Positions 7,174 to 15,056 of a stretch of 22,962 bases of DNA are shown in pieces. Source of the DNA: an uncultured Caulobacter sp. (lineage in GTDB: Bacteria > Pseudomonadota > Alphaproteobacteria > Caulobacterales > Caulobacteraceae); NCBI GenBank assembly GCA_937925635.1, contig CALALX010000024.1:1-22962 (forward strand), in the 5' to 3' direction. Under the pieces are notes generated by a model. That model searched no databases, was not told the DNA's origin, and saw only the letters and a list, made by a program, of their open reading frames with translations. The translations under genes and the position numbers were made by a program. The first letter of the stretch is position 1; every line of letters starts with the position of its first letter.

Positions 7174-9186
7174 TCAGTAGGTCCGGGCCGGCCGCCGGCC
7201 CAGCATCTGGCGAAGCACCCGGGCGTACCGTCCGCCCGAGGCGGCGTCTCCGCGCGCACCGCGTTGCTCGGCGAGGCTGGAAACGAACAGCTCGGGCGAG
7301 CAGGGCAGCCGGCTCACCGGATGGACGTAGAGCGGGTACAGGATCAAGGCTCCGGCCACGAGCGCCTCGAGCGAGGCGGCCTCGCGTCGCGGCGCCGGAC
7401 CGAGGCCCCGGTCGGCGGTGAGGCCCCGCCCGGCGTAGAAGGGCCAGCCGTGGGCGGTCACCGGCTTGTTCCGGAGGAGAGCCTCGAAGCCGGCGAGCGA
7501 CGTCAGCACATGCACGGCGTCCGCCCGGTCGATCCAGTCGATGATGTCGCCGCCGTCGGCGATCTGATCCGCTTCGCTGTCGCCCGCCGTGATGCGCTCG
7601 CCCGGTCGCAGGCCGGCCAGCACGTCGGGGTGAGGACGAAAGACAATGTGGGCGTCCGGCTCCGCCGCGCGGACCCGCCGCAGCAGGTCGGAGGCGGTCA
7701 TGCCGCCGCCGCCGGTGAGCACCGAGGCATCGTCGGCCACCTGGCCGGGCACCAGCACGACTCGCCGGCCGGCCGGCGTCGAGAGGGGCGGCCCCGCGCC
7801 CTGGTCCAGATTGTATTTGGTCAGGCCCAGTTCCACGATCCGCGCCGCGAGGCCACGCGCCCGCTCCAGCAGCGCGGTGTCGCCGCGGGCCTGATCGATC
7901 AGGTCATCCAGCTCCGAACGGCCGCGGTGATCATAGTGCATGCCTCGCCGGTCGAGGACGATCGATCCGGCCTCATGAAAGGCCGCGCCGAGCCCCACGG
8001 ACCGGAGGAAGCCGTCTTCGATCCGCACGATGCTCCCCGGGCGCGCGGCCTCGGCGGCGCGCGTCCGCCGGTTGGCCGCCGAGGACCAGACGGCCAGTCG
8101 CGAGGTGGTCGGCGAAGACGACCATGACGCAGAGCGCGCGCGGAAGGTCGAACAGGGGCCCTCCAGGAAGTCGGCGAGGACACGGTCCTTGGCCGGCGCG
8201 ATGTTGAGGCCGATCCAGTCGCCCGCCACACGCCGGGCGTGCCGACGGAAGGCCGCGACCCGCTCGATCGCCGCCTCGGCCGAGCAAGGCGCGCCGCCGT
8301 GAGGGTCCGCGTAGGTCGGCAGCTGCAGGTAGAGGGCGGCGAACAGCGTTTGCCGGTCGATGGTCGGTCGGTCCGGCCGGAGCGCCAGGTCCCGGGTCAG
8401 TCCGAGGCTGCCGAAGGCCGGTTCCCCGGCGCAGACGACAGGTCGGCCTCGGAGCAGGGCCTCCAGCGCCAGGTATCCGCCCGCGGCGTAGACGACCGTC
8501 GCCCGGTCGATCAGGGGGGCGGCGTCGACGTCGCCCTCGACGACCCGATCGACCAGGGCGATCTCGTCCGCCGTCAGCGAGCCGGACGGAAGGGGACGCA
8601 GAAGGATCAGACAGGCGTCCGGATGTTCGCTCCGGGCCAGGCGAACAAGTTCGCCGTAGGCGCCCGGAGGCGGCGGCGGGGCGCCGAACGCCTCCTCCTC
8701 GCCGGAGCGGTCGAGAACCAGGACCAGGGCGCGCTCGCCGGCCCCTTCGAGCTCGGGTGTCGGGTCACGCCCGGCGTTGCAGCGTGAGAGCGCGGCCTGC
8801 TCCATGATCCGCATCAGCGTCGCGGCGCGCGCCTTCAGATCCGGCGTGGCCCAGGACAGATCCGCGAGCAGGGCCTCCAGACGCCGGCCCGGATCAACCA
8901 TCAGGCTGACCGACGGGGCGCCGCTCGTCGGGGCGCCGGCCGACCGGATGGGGCCTTCTTCCACGACCATCAGGCGCGCGCCCCGGCTGGCGGCGACTTG
9001 GCGCGCCGCGCCGGTCGCCGGGTCGCCGGCGAGAACGCAGACCGCGTCCGGTCGACCCCGCCACCCCAGCCGTCGCAGGATCGTCGCGTCGGGGAAGAAC
9101 GCGGGCAGGTATGGATTGTCCGCGAGGCGGCCGACGGCCAGCACCGTGGTCGGGGAGGGGGCGACGCTATCCCCGCGACGCGTCAT
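7174..9186 (-). CDS. kpsC: KpsC-like capsule linker Kdo transferase, two-module, 670 aa
   Basis: KpsC enzymes carry two tandem Capsule_synth modules that extend the beta-Kdo linker on the capsule lipid anchor. The C-terminal module is intact: VRIEDGFLRSVGLG (~385-398), SIVLDRRGMHYD, LVPGQVADDASV, IVFRPHPDV, LTSLAGFEALLRNKPV (~560) and GWPFYAGRGLTAD (~579-591). The N-terminal module is recognisable by order (AAGGYLALEALLRGRPVV, ~240-257) but degenerate. EEGPIRS (~75-81) stands where EDGFLRS is expected, and GEPAFGSLGLTRD where the PFYAGWGLT motif is expected. Length is normal for KpsC. The ATG at 9186 overlaps the 3' end of the upstream GT4 gene by 20 bases. It is the last gene of the long minus-strand run and converges with kpsS with no gap. 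Confidence 0.85.
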   Translation of the reverse strand: MTRRGDSVAPSPTTVLAVGRLADNPYLPAFFPDATILRRLGWRGRPDAVCVLAGDPATGAARQVAASRGARLMVVEEGPIRSAGAPTSGAPSVSLMVDPGRRLEALLADLSWATPDLKARAATLMRIMEQAALSRCNAGRDPTPELEGAGERALVLVLDRSGEEEAFGAPPPPPGAYGELVRLARSEHPDACLILLRPLPSGSLTADEIALVDRVVEGDVDAAPLIDRATVVYAAGGYLALEALLRGRPVVCAGEPAFGSLGLTRDLALRPDRPTIDRQTLFAALYLQLPTYADPHGGAPCSAEAAIERVAAFRRHARRVAGDWIGLNIAPAKDRVLADFLEGPCSTFRARSASWSSSPTTSRLAVWSSAANRRTRAAEAARPGSIVRIEDGFLRSVGLGAAFHEAGSIVLDRRGMHYDHRGRSELDDLIDQARGDTALLERARGLAARIVELGLTKYNLDQGAGPPLSTPAGRRVVLVPGQVADDASVLTGGGGMTASDLLRRVRAAEPDAHIVFRPHPDVLAGLRPGERITAGDSEADQIADGGDIIDWIDRADAVHVLTSLAGFEALLRNKPVTAHGWPFYAGRGLTADRGLGPAPRREAASLEALVAGALILYPLYVHPVSRLPCSPELFVSSLAEQRGARGDAASGGRYARVLRQMLGRRPARTY
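7185..7201. repeat. GC-rich inverted repeat at the kpsS/kpsC convergence
   Basis: GGGCCGGC, one base, then GCCGGCCC forms a perfect inverted repeat inside the last codons of kpsC, 12 bases past the kpsS stop. RNA from either strand could fold a strong short hairpin. It lacks a T-run on both sides, so a role as a bidirectional terminator is only possible, not shown. Confidence 0.25.
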
Positions 9187-10420
9187 GAGCCCACTCGCGA
9201 AGTGCCGCCGACACCCGCGCGAAATGCCCGCTCCACCGCGGCGGCTGGAAGGGTGTCGCTCTGCCCGGGCCTTCGAGCGCGCGCAGGATCGCGGCCATCC
9301 AGCCCGGTCCGTCGAGCGGGTCGACGAGCGTCGCCCCGCGCGCCAGTTCGCGGTGGACGTCGATGTCGGAGGCGATCAGCGGCGCACCCACGGCCAGGGC
9401 CTCGAGGGCGGGCAGATCGAAGCCTTCGGCCAGCGACGGCGCCAGCATGGCCGTCGCGCCCGCCATCAGCGCGGCGAGCCGGTCGTCGTCGACGTCGGCG
9501 ATCTCGTGCACCAGGCGGCCCAGTCCCGGCGCCCGCTCCAGCTGATCAAGCAGGGCCTCGTTCTCCCAGCCCCGTCGGCCGACCAGGATCAGATGCGGCG
9601 CCGCCGGCCCCAGCGCTTCGGCCAGCCGCCGCCACAGCATCAGCAGGAAGGTCAGATTCTTCCGCGCCTCCAGGGTTCCCACCGCGAGGAAGTAGCGACC
9701 GGCGGCCGCCGGTTCGATGCCTGGCCGGAAGGTCGGTTCGATACCGAGCGGCGCCGCGACCGTCGGCGGCGCCGCGACGCCGCGGCGGCCAGCATAGACG
9801 GCGAGCGCGTCCGCAGTCCCCTGGGAGTTGGTGATCACGCCGCGTGCGCTGGCGAGCACATTGTCGATCCGTTGTCGGTGACGCGCCTCCGCGCCCGGCG
9901 CGCAGAACTCCGGGTGGGTGATCGGAATGAGGTCGTGCACCAGGATGATCGGCGCAACCCGGCGGCGCGCCAGTCCGGCCAGCAGCCCCGCGTGTTCGAG
10001 CCCGGAGTGCGCGACGTTCAGATAGAGGTCGCCCTCGACCGGCGGGGTCAAACGCAGGCTCGTGCGCCTGACCAGATCCGCCCCGATCGGGAGCCAGTCG
10101 CTCCTCGGCGTGGCGGGCACCGGCCTGCGGACCGCGGTCCCTGCGCCGCCGCCGAGGGACTCGAGAAGATCGGCCCAGGCCTGGTCGAGCGGCCCCGCAT
10201 CCGCCCGCCGAACCATCCTGGCCTGAGCCAGCAGGCGTCGGTAGCGCGCCGGGGACACGCGGACGAGCCGGCCGCCGGCGACGGCGACGGGGATCACCAC
10301 ATGCTCGGTCTGCTCGTCGAGCCAGTCCGCGTAAGCCAGAAGGACGCGATCGATGCCGGTCGGCGCGTTCCGGCGAGCGCGCCAGGCTAGCCGGGTCGCA
10401 TCGAACAGCAACCGCGCCAT
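9167..10420 (-). CDS. Glycosyltransferase family 4 (GT-B), 417 aa
   Basis: This is a retaining GT-B glycosyltransferase that probably adds one sugar of the capsule repeat unit in the cytoplasm. The N-terminal domain starts with a strand and TGIDRVLLAYADWL. The C-terminal Glycos_transf_1 domain shows FLAVGTLEARKNL (~245-257), HLILVGRRGWEN, then LAPSLAEGFDLPALEALAVG (~322-341), including the family's EGFxLPxLEA donor-binding motif, and IASDIDVHREL. The ATG at 10420 lies two bases after the stop of the other GT4 gene, and its 3' end overlaps kpsC by 20 bases. With ManC in the same operon, GDP-mannose is a reasonable but unproven donor. The central ~80-residue insert (RRLLAQARMVRRADAG...) is not recognised. 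Confidence 0.82.
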   Translation of the reverse strand: MARLLFDATRLAWRARRNAPTGIDRVLLAYADWLDEQTEHVVIPVAVAGGRLVRVSPARYRRLLAQARMVRRADAGPLDQAWADLLESLGGGAGTAVRRPVPATPRSDWLPIGADLVRRTSLRLTPPVEGDLYLNVAHSGLEHAGLLAGLARRRVAPIILVHDLIPITHPEFCAPGAEARHRQRIDNVLASARGVITNSQGTADALAVYAGRRGVAAPPTVAAPLGIEPTFRPGIEPAAAGRYFLAVGTLEARKNLTFLLMLWRRLAEALGPAAPHLILVGRRGWENEALLDQLERAPGLGRLVHEIADVDDDRLAALMAGATAMLAPSLAEGFDLPALEALAVGAPLIASDIDVHRELARGATLVDPLDGPGWMAAILRALEGPGRATPFQPPRWSGHFARVSAALREWAHDASRG

Positions 10421-10422
10421 GG

Positions 10423-11742
10423 TCAGAGCAGTGGGCCGTAGACGTCGCTCAGGCGCGCGCCATGGGCCTGGACGGTGAACTTGGCGGCCTGCGTCCGGCC
10501 CCGCGTCACCAGCTCGTCGCGCAGGCCCTCGTCCTGATCGAGGGTCTGGATGCCGCGGAGTATGGCCATCGAGTCATAGGGATCGACCGTCAGGGCGGCG
10601 TCCCCGGCGACCTCCGGCAGCGAACCGGCGTTGGAGGTCAGAACCGGCGTTCCGAGCAGCATGGATTCCAGCACCGGAAGGCCGAACCCTTCGTACAGCG
10701 ACGGAAACAGCGTGGCCTTGGCGCCGCGGATCAGGCTGACCAGGGCCGGGAGCGGCAGATAGTCGTATCGCCGGATGCGATCTTCACGCCGGATGACGTT
10801 GTTTCGGACCGTCTGCGCGGTGACGATGTCGCCGTACATCATCTTGGTCTCGTACTCCGTCAGCCAGCCGTCCGCACCAATGATGACGAGCGGGTCGGTG
10901 ACGCCGGACGCGAGATAGGCCTCGATGACGCGCCCGAGGTTCTTCTTCGGCTCCACCGCCCCGTAGAACAGGAAGTAGCGCTTCCAGCCCAGGTTGAAGA
11001 TGCCTTCGATCTCGGCCGCGACGGAGGCGTCGCTCCGTTCGAGGAGGGCGGGGGGGAAGTCGACCGACTGATAGGTGTTGGTGATGCGTCGCTCGTCGAT
11101 GCGGAACGCCCGGATGATGTCCTGACGCGCCGATTCCGAGACGGTGACGATGTGATCGGCCTTCTGGCAGAGCCGCTTGCAGAGGAAATAGAAGCGCCGC
11201 TTGTTGTCGAGCGTCGTGAACGGGAGGCGCAGCGGCACGAGGTCGTGGATCGTGTAGACGTTCGGCATGCCGGGTACGCGCATCGGCAGGGGCGCGGTCC
11301 AGTGCATCGCCTGCGGTCGCTGCGTCCGCCCCCCGGGCATGTGGACGGCGGTGAACCTCTTGGTGCGCGCGTAGCGCCTGTTCGAGGCGTGGAAGACGTC
11401 TCTCGCCGCCCAAACGCCGTCGACCTTGACCCGCTTGGACGCCTGGCTCGGCAGGACGTCGTCGGTCGGCTCCACGCGTCGGGCGGTGCGTCCGAACGGC
11501 GTCACGTAAGGCGTCAGGTACTGATCGATCAGATTGACCTTGTAGGCCGCCTCGGGCGCATCGTTGATCGCGATCTGGTTGAGCAGGTTGTTGCGACCGA
11601 CGCTGCTCTGGGGGCCGTGCAGGATGTGTGTCTGGCACCCGATGGCGCGCAGCGCGACATTGAGATTGCGCCCGTAGGTCGCGATTCCGGAGCCCTTCGG
11701 CTTTCCGAGGTTGAAGCCATCGATACAGATGCGGCGTGACAA
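10423..11742 (-). CDS. Glycosyltransferase family 4 (GT-B), 439 aa
   Basis: This is a second GT4 enzyme. The N-terminus (RRICIDGFNLGKPKGSGIATYGRNL) has the glycine-rich acceptor-side loop of GT4 proteins. The C-terminal domain has FLFYGAVEPKKNLGRVIEAY (~257-276), PLVIIGADGW, then FPSLYEGFGLPVLESMLLG (~343-361) with the canonical EGFGLPVLE motif, and TSNAGSLPEVAGDAA. I place the start at a TTG (11740-11742), because GAGG precedes it by six bases and it gives a compact N-terminus. The frame is also open upstream to a TTG at 11808, which would add 22 low-complexity residues without a clear ribosome binding site. The stop is two bases before the next GT4 gene. Donor unknown; mannose is plausible from the adjacent guanylyltransferase gene. 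Confidence 0.82.
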   Translation of the reverse strand: MSRRICIDGFNLGKPKGSGIATYGRNLNVALRAIGCQTHILHGPQSSVGRNNLLNQIAINDAPEAAYKVNLIDQYLTPYVTPFGRTARRVEPTDDVLPSQASKRVKVDGVWAARDVFHASNRRYARTKRFTAVHMPGGRTQRPQAMHWTAPLPMRVPGMPNVYTIHDLVPLRLPFTTLDNKRRFYFLCKRLCQKADHIVTVSESARQDIIRAFRIDERRITNTYQSVDFPPALLERSDASVAAEIEGIFNLGWKRYFLFYGAVEPKKNLGRVIEAYLASGVTDPLVIIGADGWLTEYETKMMYGDIVTAQTVRNNVIRREDRIRRYDYLPLPALVSLIRGAKATLFPSLYEGFGLPVLESMLLGTPVLTSNAGSLPEVAGDAALTVDPYDSMAILRGIQTLDQDEGLRDELVTRGRTQAAKFTVQAHGARLSDVYGPLL

Positions 11743-11884
11743 GGGGCGCCTCGAACTCTCCGCGGGCGACGTCGCGCCCGCTTGGGTGACTATAGGACCC
11801 CGTCCCAACGGGAAACATCACTCGCTTCGCGGCTGTGTAGCGCGCGTTGGGACGCAGGGTTGCGGTGGACTTCGACGATGTCGC
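11743..11884 (-). promoter_or_regulatory. 142-base gap inside the capsule operon with long inverted repeat and -10-like hexamer
   Basis: This is the largest gap in an otherwise tightly packed gene run. Two 10-base arms, CGTCCCAACG (11801-11810) and CGTTGGGACG (11845-11854), are perfect reverse complements 34 bases apart. Read on the transcribed strand, a TATAGT hexamer (11789-11794) lies about 47 bases before the glycosyltransferase TTG, but I see no good -35 element. A second GC-rich imperfect palindrome spans 11762-11781. The layout suggests an internal promoter, operator or leader hairpin; none is proven. Confidence 0.35.
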
Positions 11885-12976
11885 TCAGGGTTTCCCGGTC
11901 GACCTCGAGGCCGTCTGGAGGCGTCGGACGACGTTTCTCACGTCCTCGCCGGCCGCCAGATCACAGACAAGGAGATCGCCGGTTTCGTTCGCGATGATGG
12001 CGATGTCCTTCAGGCCGACCATCGCCACCCGGATCCCCGGCGGCATGCGCACGATGCAGCCTGTGCAGCCTTCCATCACGACGTCGCCATTGAGGCTGTT
12101 CATGGCGTCGTCGCGCGGCGAGGCGCTCAGGACGGCGCGCCAGGACCCGATGTCGGACCAGGCGAAGCCGACGGGCAGGACGGCCGCCTCGGTCGTGCGC
12201 TCCATGAGCGCCCGATCGATCGAAATCGACGGCGACTGTGAAAATTCGGGGCCGAGCAGGGTCGCGCCCGGCTCGGCGACCGCGGCGGCCACGGCGGAGC
12301 TGGCGGCGGCGGCGATTTCCGGCGCCTGGATCGTCAGCTCCGCGAGCAGCGCTTCCGGCCGCGCGACGAAGTTGCCGCTGTTCCACAGATATCCGGCGGC
12401 GATGTACCGCTCGGCCGTGTCCCGGTCGGGCTTCTCGACGAACGCCCCGATGCGAGCGACCGCGCCGCCGTCCGGAAGCGGCCTGATGTAGCCGAACGCC
12501 GTCGACGGCCCGTCGGGCCTGAGGCCGAGCGCCACGACGCCATGGTCCAGCGCGGCGCGTGCGGCGCCCGCGATGGCGGCCGCGAAGGCGTCCCGGTCCG
12601 GCACGTGATGGTCGGCGGACATGAACGCCGCCACCACTCCGGGCCGATGACGCGCAAGCCACGCGGCCGCCGCGGCGATCGCGGCGGCGGAATCCCGACC
12701 GACCGGCTCCAGCAGCAGCTGTACGGCGAAGGCGCTGCCGTCGGTCTCCGCCTTGATCAGATCGCGGTTCGACTGGTTCGCGACGATCAGCACGGTGTCC
12801 ACCCCCTCGATCGCGCCGGCGCGGGCGAGGGTCTCCTGGAAGGTCGAGCGTCCGTCCAGCAAGGGCAGGAACGGCTTGGGCCGCGCGTCCGTCGACAGCG
12901 GCCACAGCCTCGCTCCCGATCCGCCGCAGAGAACGACCGGCACGATCGGGGGCGTTACGATGTCAGACCCGGTCAC
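11885..12976 (-). CDS. manC: Mannose-1-phosphate guanylyltransferase (ManC type, nucleotidyltransferase-only), 363 aa
   Basis: This enzyme would convert mannose-1-phosphate and GTP to GDP-mannose in the cytoplasm. Motifs are VVLCGGSGARLWPLS (15-28, pyrophosphorylase loop), RPKPFLPL with the catalytic Lys (~32-39), EPVGRDSAAAIAAAA (~90-104), SADHHVPD (~120-127), FVEKPDRDTAERYI, GYLWNSGNFV, IDRALMERT, and FAWSDIGSW. All are typical of ManC/CpsB enzymes. At 363 aa it lacks the C-terminal cupin phosphomannose-isomerase domain of bifunctional ManC, so isomerase and phosphomannomutase must be encoded elsewhere. The start appears to be GTG 12976, two bases after the FkbM gene stop. A closely related GDP-sugar cannot be excluded from sequence alone. 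Confidence 0.85.
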   Translation of the reverse strand: MTGSDIVTPPIVPVVLCGGSGARLWPLSTDARPKPFLPLLDGRSTFQETLARAGAIEGVDTVLIVANQSNRDLIKAETDGSAFAVQLLLEPVGRDSAAAIAAAAAWLARHRPGVVAAFMSADHHVPDRDAFAAAIAGAARAALDHGVVALGLRPDGPSTAFGYIRPLPDGGAVARIGAFVEKPDRDTAERYIAAGYLWNSGNFVARPEALLAELTIQAPEIAAAASSAVAAAVAEPGATLLGPEFSQSPSISIDRALMERTTEAAVLPVGFAWSDIGSWRAVLSASPRDDAMNSLNGDVVMEGCTGCIVRMPPGIRVAMVGLKDIAIIANETGDLLVCDLAAGEDVRNVVRRLQTASRSTGKP

Positions 12977-12978
12977 GG

Positions 12979-13812
12979 TCAGCGCTTCAGCAGGTGGCGG
13001 ATGGCGGCCAGCCGTTCCGGCGTGTTCGGCAGCAGCAGGACATAGCTGATGAAGTTCGGATCGAGGACGGAGTCGAGGTCGGCGCTCAGCTCGTCCAGCA
13101 TGCCGTCGGGCTGAATGCGGAAGATGCGACGTCCGCCGGCGCAGCGGCGCAGGAGATCCGCCGGATCGCCGAAGCGTCGCCAGAAGGCGACACTGATCTC
13201 GCAGACAATGGCCGCATTGGGCGACCGCTGCAGCAGGTTCTGCATGCCTTCGCAGACCAGCGGTTCGAAGCCCTCCACGTCGATCTTGACGAGGTCGGCG
13301 ACGAGGTCGGCGGGCACGGCGTCGTCGATCTTCACGACCTCGACCTCGACCAGCTTCGGCGCGGTTTCATTCAACGACGCCAACAGGACCCGGGCGCCGC
13401 CGGGATAGTCGTCGTCGACCTCGAGCTGGGCCGTTCCGGCCGCCGCGCCGGCGGCGACCTGGTAGGCCGAAACACGAGGCTGGAGCGCGTTGAGTTCGAT
13501 GTTGTCGGTCAGGAACCGATACATCTTGGCATTGGGCTCGAAGGCGAAGACCCTGCCGGTGGGGCCGACCAGCCCGCCGATCTTGACCGTGTAGTAGCCC
13601 TGGTTCGCGCCCACATCGAGGAACACGGCGCCGGGCGCGGCGAGGGCGGTCAGCACGCCGTCGACGAAATCCTCCCAGGTGCCCCCGAGGATGATCCAGG
13701 GCGTGATGCTCCTGTCTCGTGTGTAGACGTAGAAGGGTTGCCCGCCGACCAACCGGGTCAGGGCCCGATCCTCGCCGAGGTAGAAGTACGGTCGTTCGGG
13801 CCAGTTACTCAC
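12979..13812 (-). CDS. FkbM family SAM-dependent methyltransferase, 277 aa
   Basis: FkbM-family enzymes O-methylate hydroxyls of sugars and polyketides. This one shows VFLDVGANQGYYTVKIG (~63-79), VFAFEPNAKMYRFLTDNIELN (~88-108) and ADLVKIDVEGFEPLVCEGM, the family's characteristic 'KIDVEGxE' block. There is an ~60-residue N-terminal segment (PYFYLGEDRALTRLVGG) and no signal peptide. Two GTG codons compete for the start. I choose 13812 because GAGGAG lies five bases upstream of it, whereas the same sequence abuts the GTG at 13818 directly. It sits between the small beta-sandwich gene and manC, with two-base spacing to manC. It probably methylates the capsule repeat or its non-reducing end, by inference from context. 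Confidence 0.83.
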   Translation of the reverse strand: MSNWPERPYFYLGEDRALTRLVGGQPFYVYTRDRSITPWIILGGTWEDFVDGVLTALAAPGAVFLDVGANQGYYTVKIGGLVGPTGRVFAFEPNAKMYRFLTDNIELNALQPRVSAYQVAAGAAAGTAQLEVDDDYPGGARVLLASLNETAPKLVEVEVVKIDDAVPADLVADLVKIDVEGFEPLVCEGMQNLLQRSPNAAIVCEISVAFWRRFGDPADLLRRCAGGRRIFRIQPDGMLDELSADLDSVLDPNFISYVLLLPNTPERLAAIRHLLKR

Positions 13813-13844
13813 AGACACTCCTCGCCGCCATCATCGGCGGCCGT

Positions 13845-14327
13845 TCACTCTTGCTTCGTCGGCGGGGGCGCCGACTCACGCGTCACCAGCGCCCCATGGA
13901 AGCGAAGCTCGCCATGGAAGAGCGCGCGGGCATTCCACAACCGGATCGCCGCCGCCGCGTCATGATCGAACTCGTTGACGAGCGCAACCTCGAACTCGCC
14001 GGACGCCGTTGGCCGGAAGCGCCGCTCCGCCAGGGCTCCGCCATGGATGAACTGCAGAATGTAATCATGGCCCGCGGCGTCCGGCGACAGGGCGAAGCGC
14101 GCGGCCAGGCGCCAGCGCCCGGCGGGCAGGACCTTCATGGGGCCGAACACCAGCACCCGATGTCGTCCGGTCACGTCCAGAACCTCTGGACAGGGGATGG
14201 ACATGTCGACCCCCGTGGCGAACGCCGACCGGTCCCACCAGATCTCCTCGGCGGCGGCGGCCGCGGTGGGAGCTAGGGCCGGCGCCGGGGCCTTGCGCCT
14301 CTTCGGCGTCTTGGGAGAAGTCACCAC
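13845..14327 (-). CDS. Small beta-sandwich-like protein overlapping kpsT, 160 aa
   Basis: I do not recognise a named family. The first ~30 residues are a basic, Pro/Ala-rich tail (SPKTPKRRKAPAPALAPT), resembling a flexible linker. The remaining ~125 residues are strand-rich: IWWDRSAFATGVDM, HRVLVFGPMKVLPAGRWRL, HDYILQFIHGG, EFEVALVNEF and AAIRLWNARALFHGELRF. The FGPxxxLxAGRxRL and RLWxA elements recur in the C-terminal region of the protein at 1811-2818. The GTG start lies within the last codons of kpsT, with GGGAGG about eight bases upstream; a second GTG at 14324 gives a 4-base GTGA overlap instead. No signal peptide or membrane segment is visible. Its position suggests a cytoplasmic partner of the ABC ATPase, perhaps a glycan-binding module, but that is inference. 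Confidence 0.6.
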   Translation of the reverse strand: MVTSPKTPKRRKAPAPALAPTAAAAAEEIWWDRSAFATGVDMSIPCPEVLDVTGRHRVLVFGPMKVLPAGRWRLAARFALSPDAAGHDYILQFIHGGALAERRFRPTASGEFEVALVNEFDHDAAAAIRLWNARALFHGELRFHGALVTRESAPPPTKQE

Positions 14328-15034
14328 GGGCCGCCCCTCCCGCTGTCCAGCGGCGCCAGCGGCTCCGCGCCCGGATCGCCCCGCAGCCCCAGCGCGCTGT
14401 AGATCTCGATGGCGGTTTCGATGTCGTCGAACAGCTTGACCCGTCCCCCCTCCACGATCAGTGCCTGTCGGCAGGTGGACCGGATCAGTTCGGTGTCGTG
14501 GGACGCGATGATGAAGGCCCGGTCGCGGCGGCGGTCGAACAGCTCGCGCTGGCTGGCTTCCCGGAAGCTGCTGTCGCCGACCGCGACCACTTCGTCGATC
14601 AGGTAGCAGTCGAACTCGATGGCCAGGGAGAGGCCGAAGGCCAGCCGCGCCCGCATGCCCGAGGAATAGTGCTTGACCGGCTTGGCCAGGTCGGCGCCGA
14701 GCTGCGCGAAGGCCTCGGTGCGTTCGGCGACGATGTCGACGGGTTCGTCATAGATCCGGCTGATGAAGCGGATGTTGTCCAGTCCGGTGAGGCTGCCCTG
14801 GAATCCTCCGGCGAATCCCAGCGGCCAGGACGGGCGCATGCTCCAGGTGACGCGGCCTGAGGTCGGCGGCGTCACGCCGCCCAGGATCTTGATCAGCGTC
14901 GACTTGCCCTGGCCGTTTCGGCCGAGCACCGCCAACCGCCCGTCGCGCGGCAGGGTGAAGCTCAGCCCCTCGAAGAGACGGTGCTCACCGGTTGGCGTCC
15001 GGTAGACCTTGCTGAGACCATCGACGGCGAGCAT
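14321..15034 (-). CDS. kpsT: Capsule ABC exporter ATP-binding protein (KpsT/CtrD/BexA), 237 aa
   Basis: This is the nucleotide-binding subunit that powers lipid-linked polysaccharide export with KpsM. Walker A is GRNGQGKST (38-46). The aromatic-rich segment WPLGFAGGFQGSLTGLDN (~70-87) is typical of KpsT/Wzt proteins. The signature YSSGMRARLAFG spans 123-134, Walker B CYLIDEVVAVGD spans 143-154, and the switch His is in IIASHD (~175-180). It lacks the ~150-residue C-terminal carbohydrate-binding domain of Wzt, ending with a ~20-residue Gly/Pro tail. The next gene, overlapping its stop, encodes a separate beta-sandwich-like protein. It lies 22 bases downstream of the kpsE-like gene. Confidence 0.92.
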   Translation of the reverse strand: MLAVDGLSKVYRTPTGEHRLFEGLSFTLPRDGRLAVLGRNGQGKSTLIKILGGVTPPTSGRVTWSMRPSWPLGFAGGFQGSLTGLDNIRFISRIYDEPVDIVAERTEAFAQLGADLAKPVKHYSSGMRARLAFGLSLAIEFDCYLIDEVVAVGDSSFREASQRELFDRRRDRAFIIASHDTELIRSTCRQALIVEGGRVKLFDDIETAIEIYSALGLRGDPGAEPLAPLDSGRGGPW

Positions 15035-15056
15035 GTGGCTATATCGCTTCGCGAGA

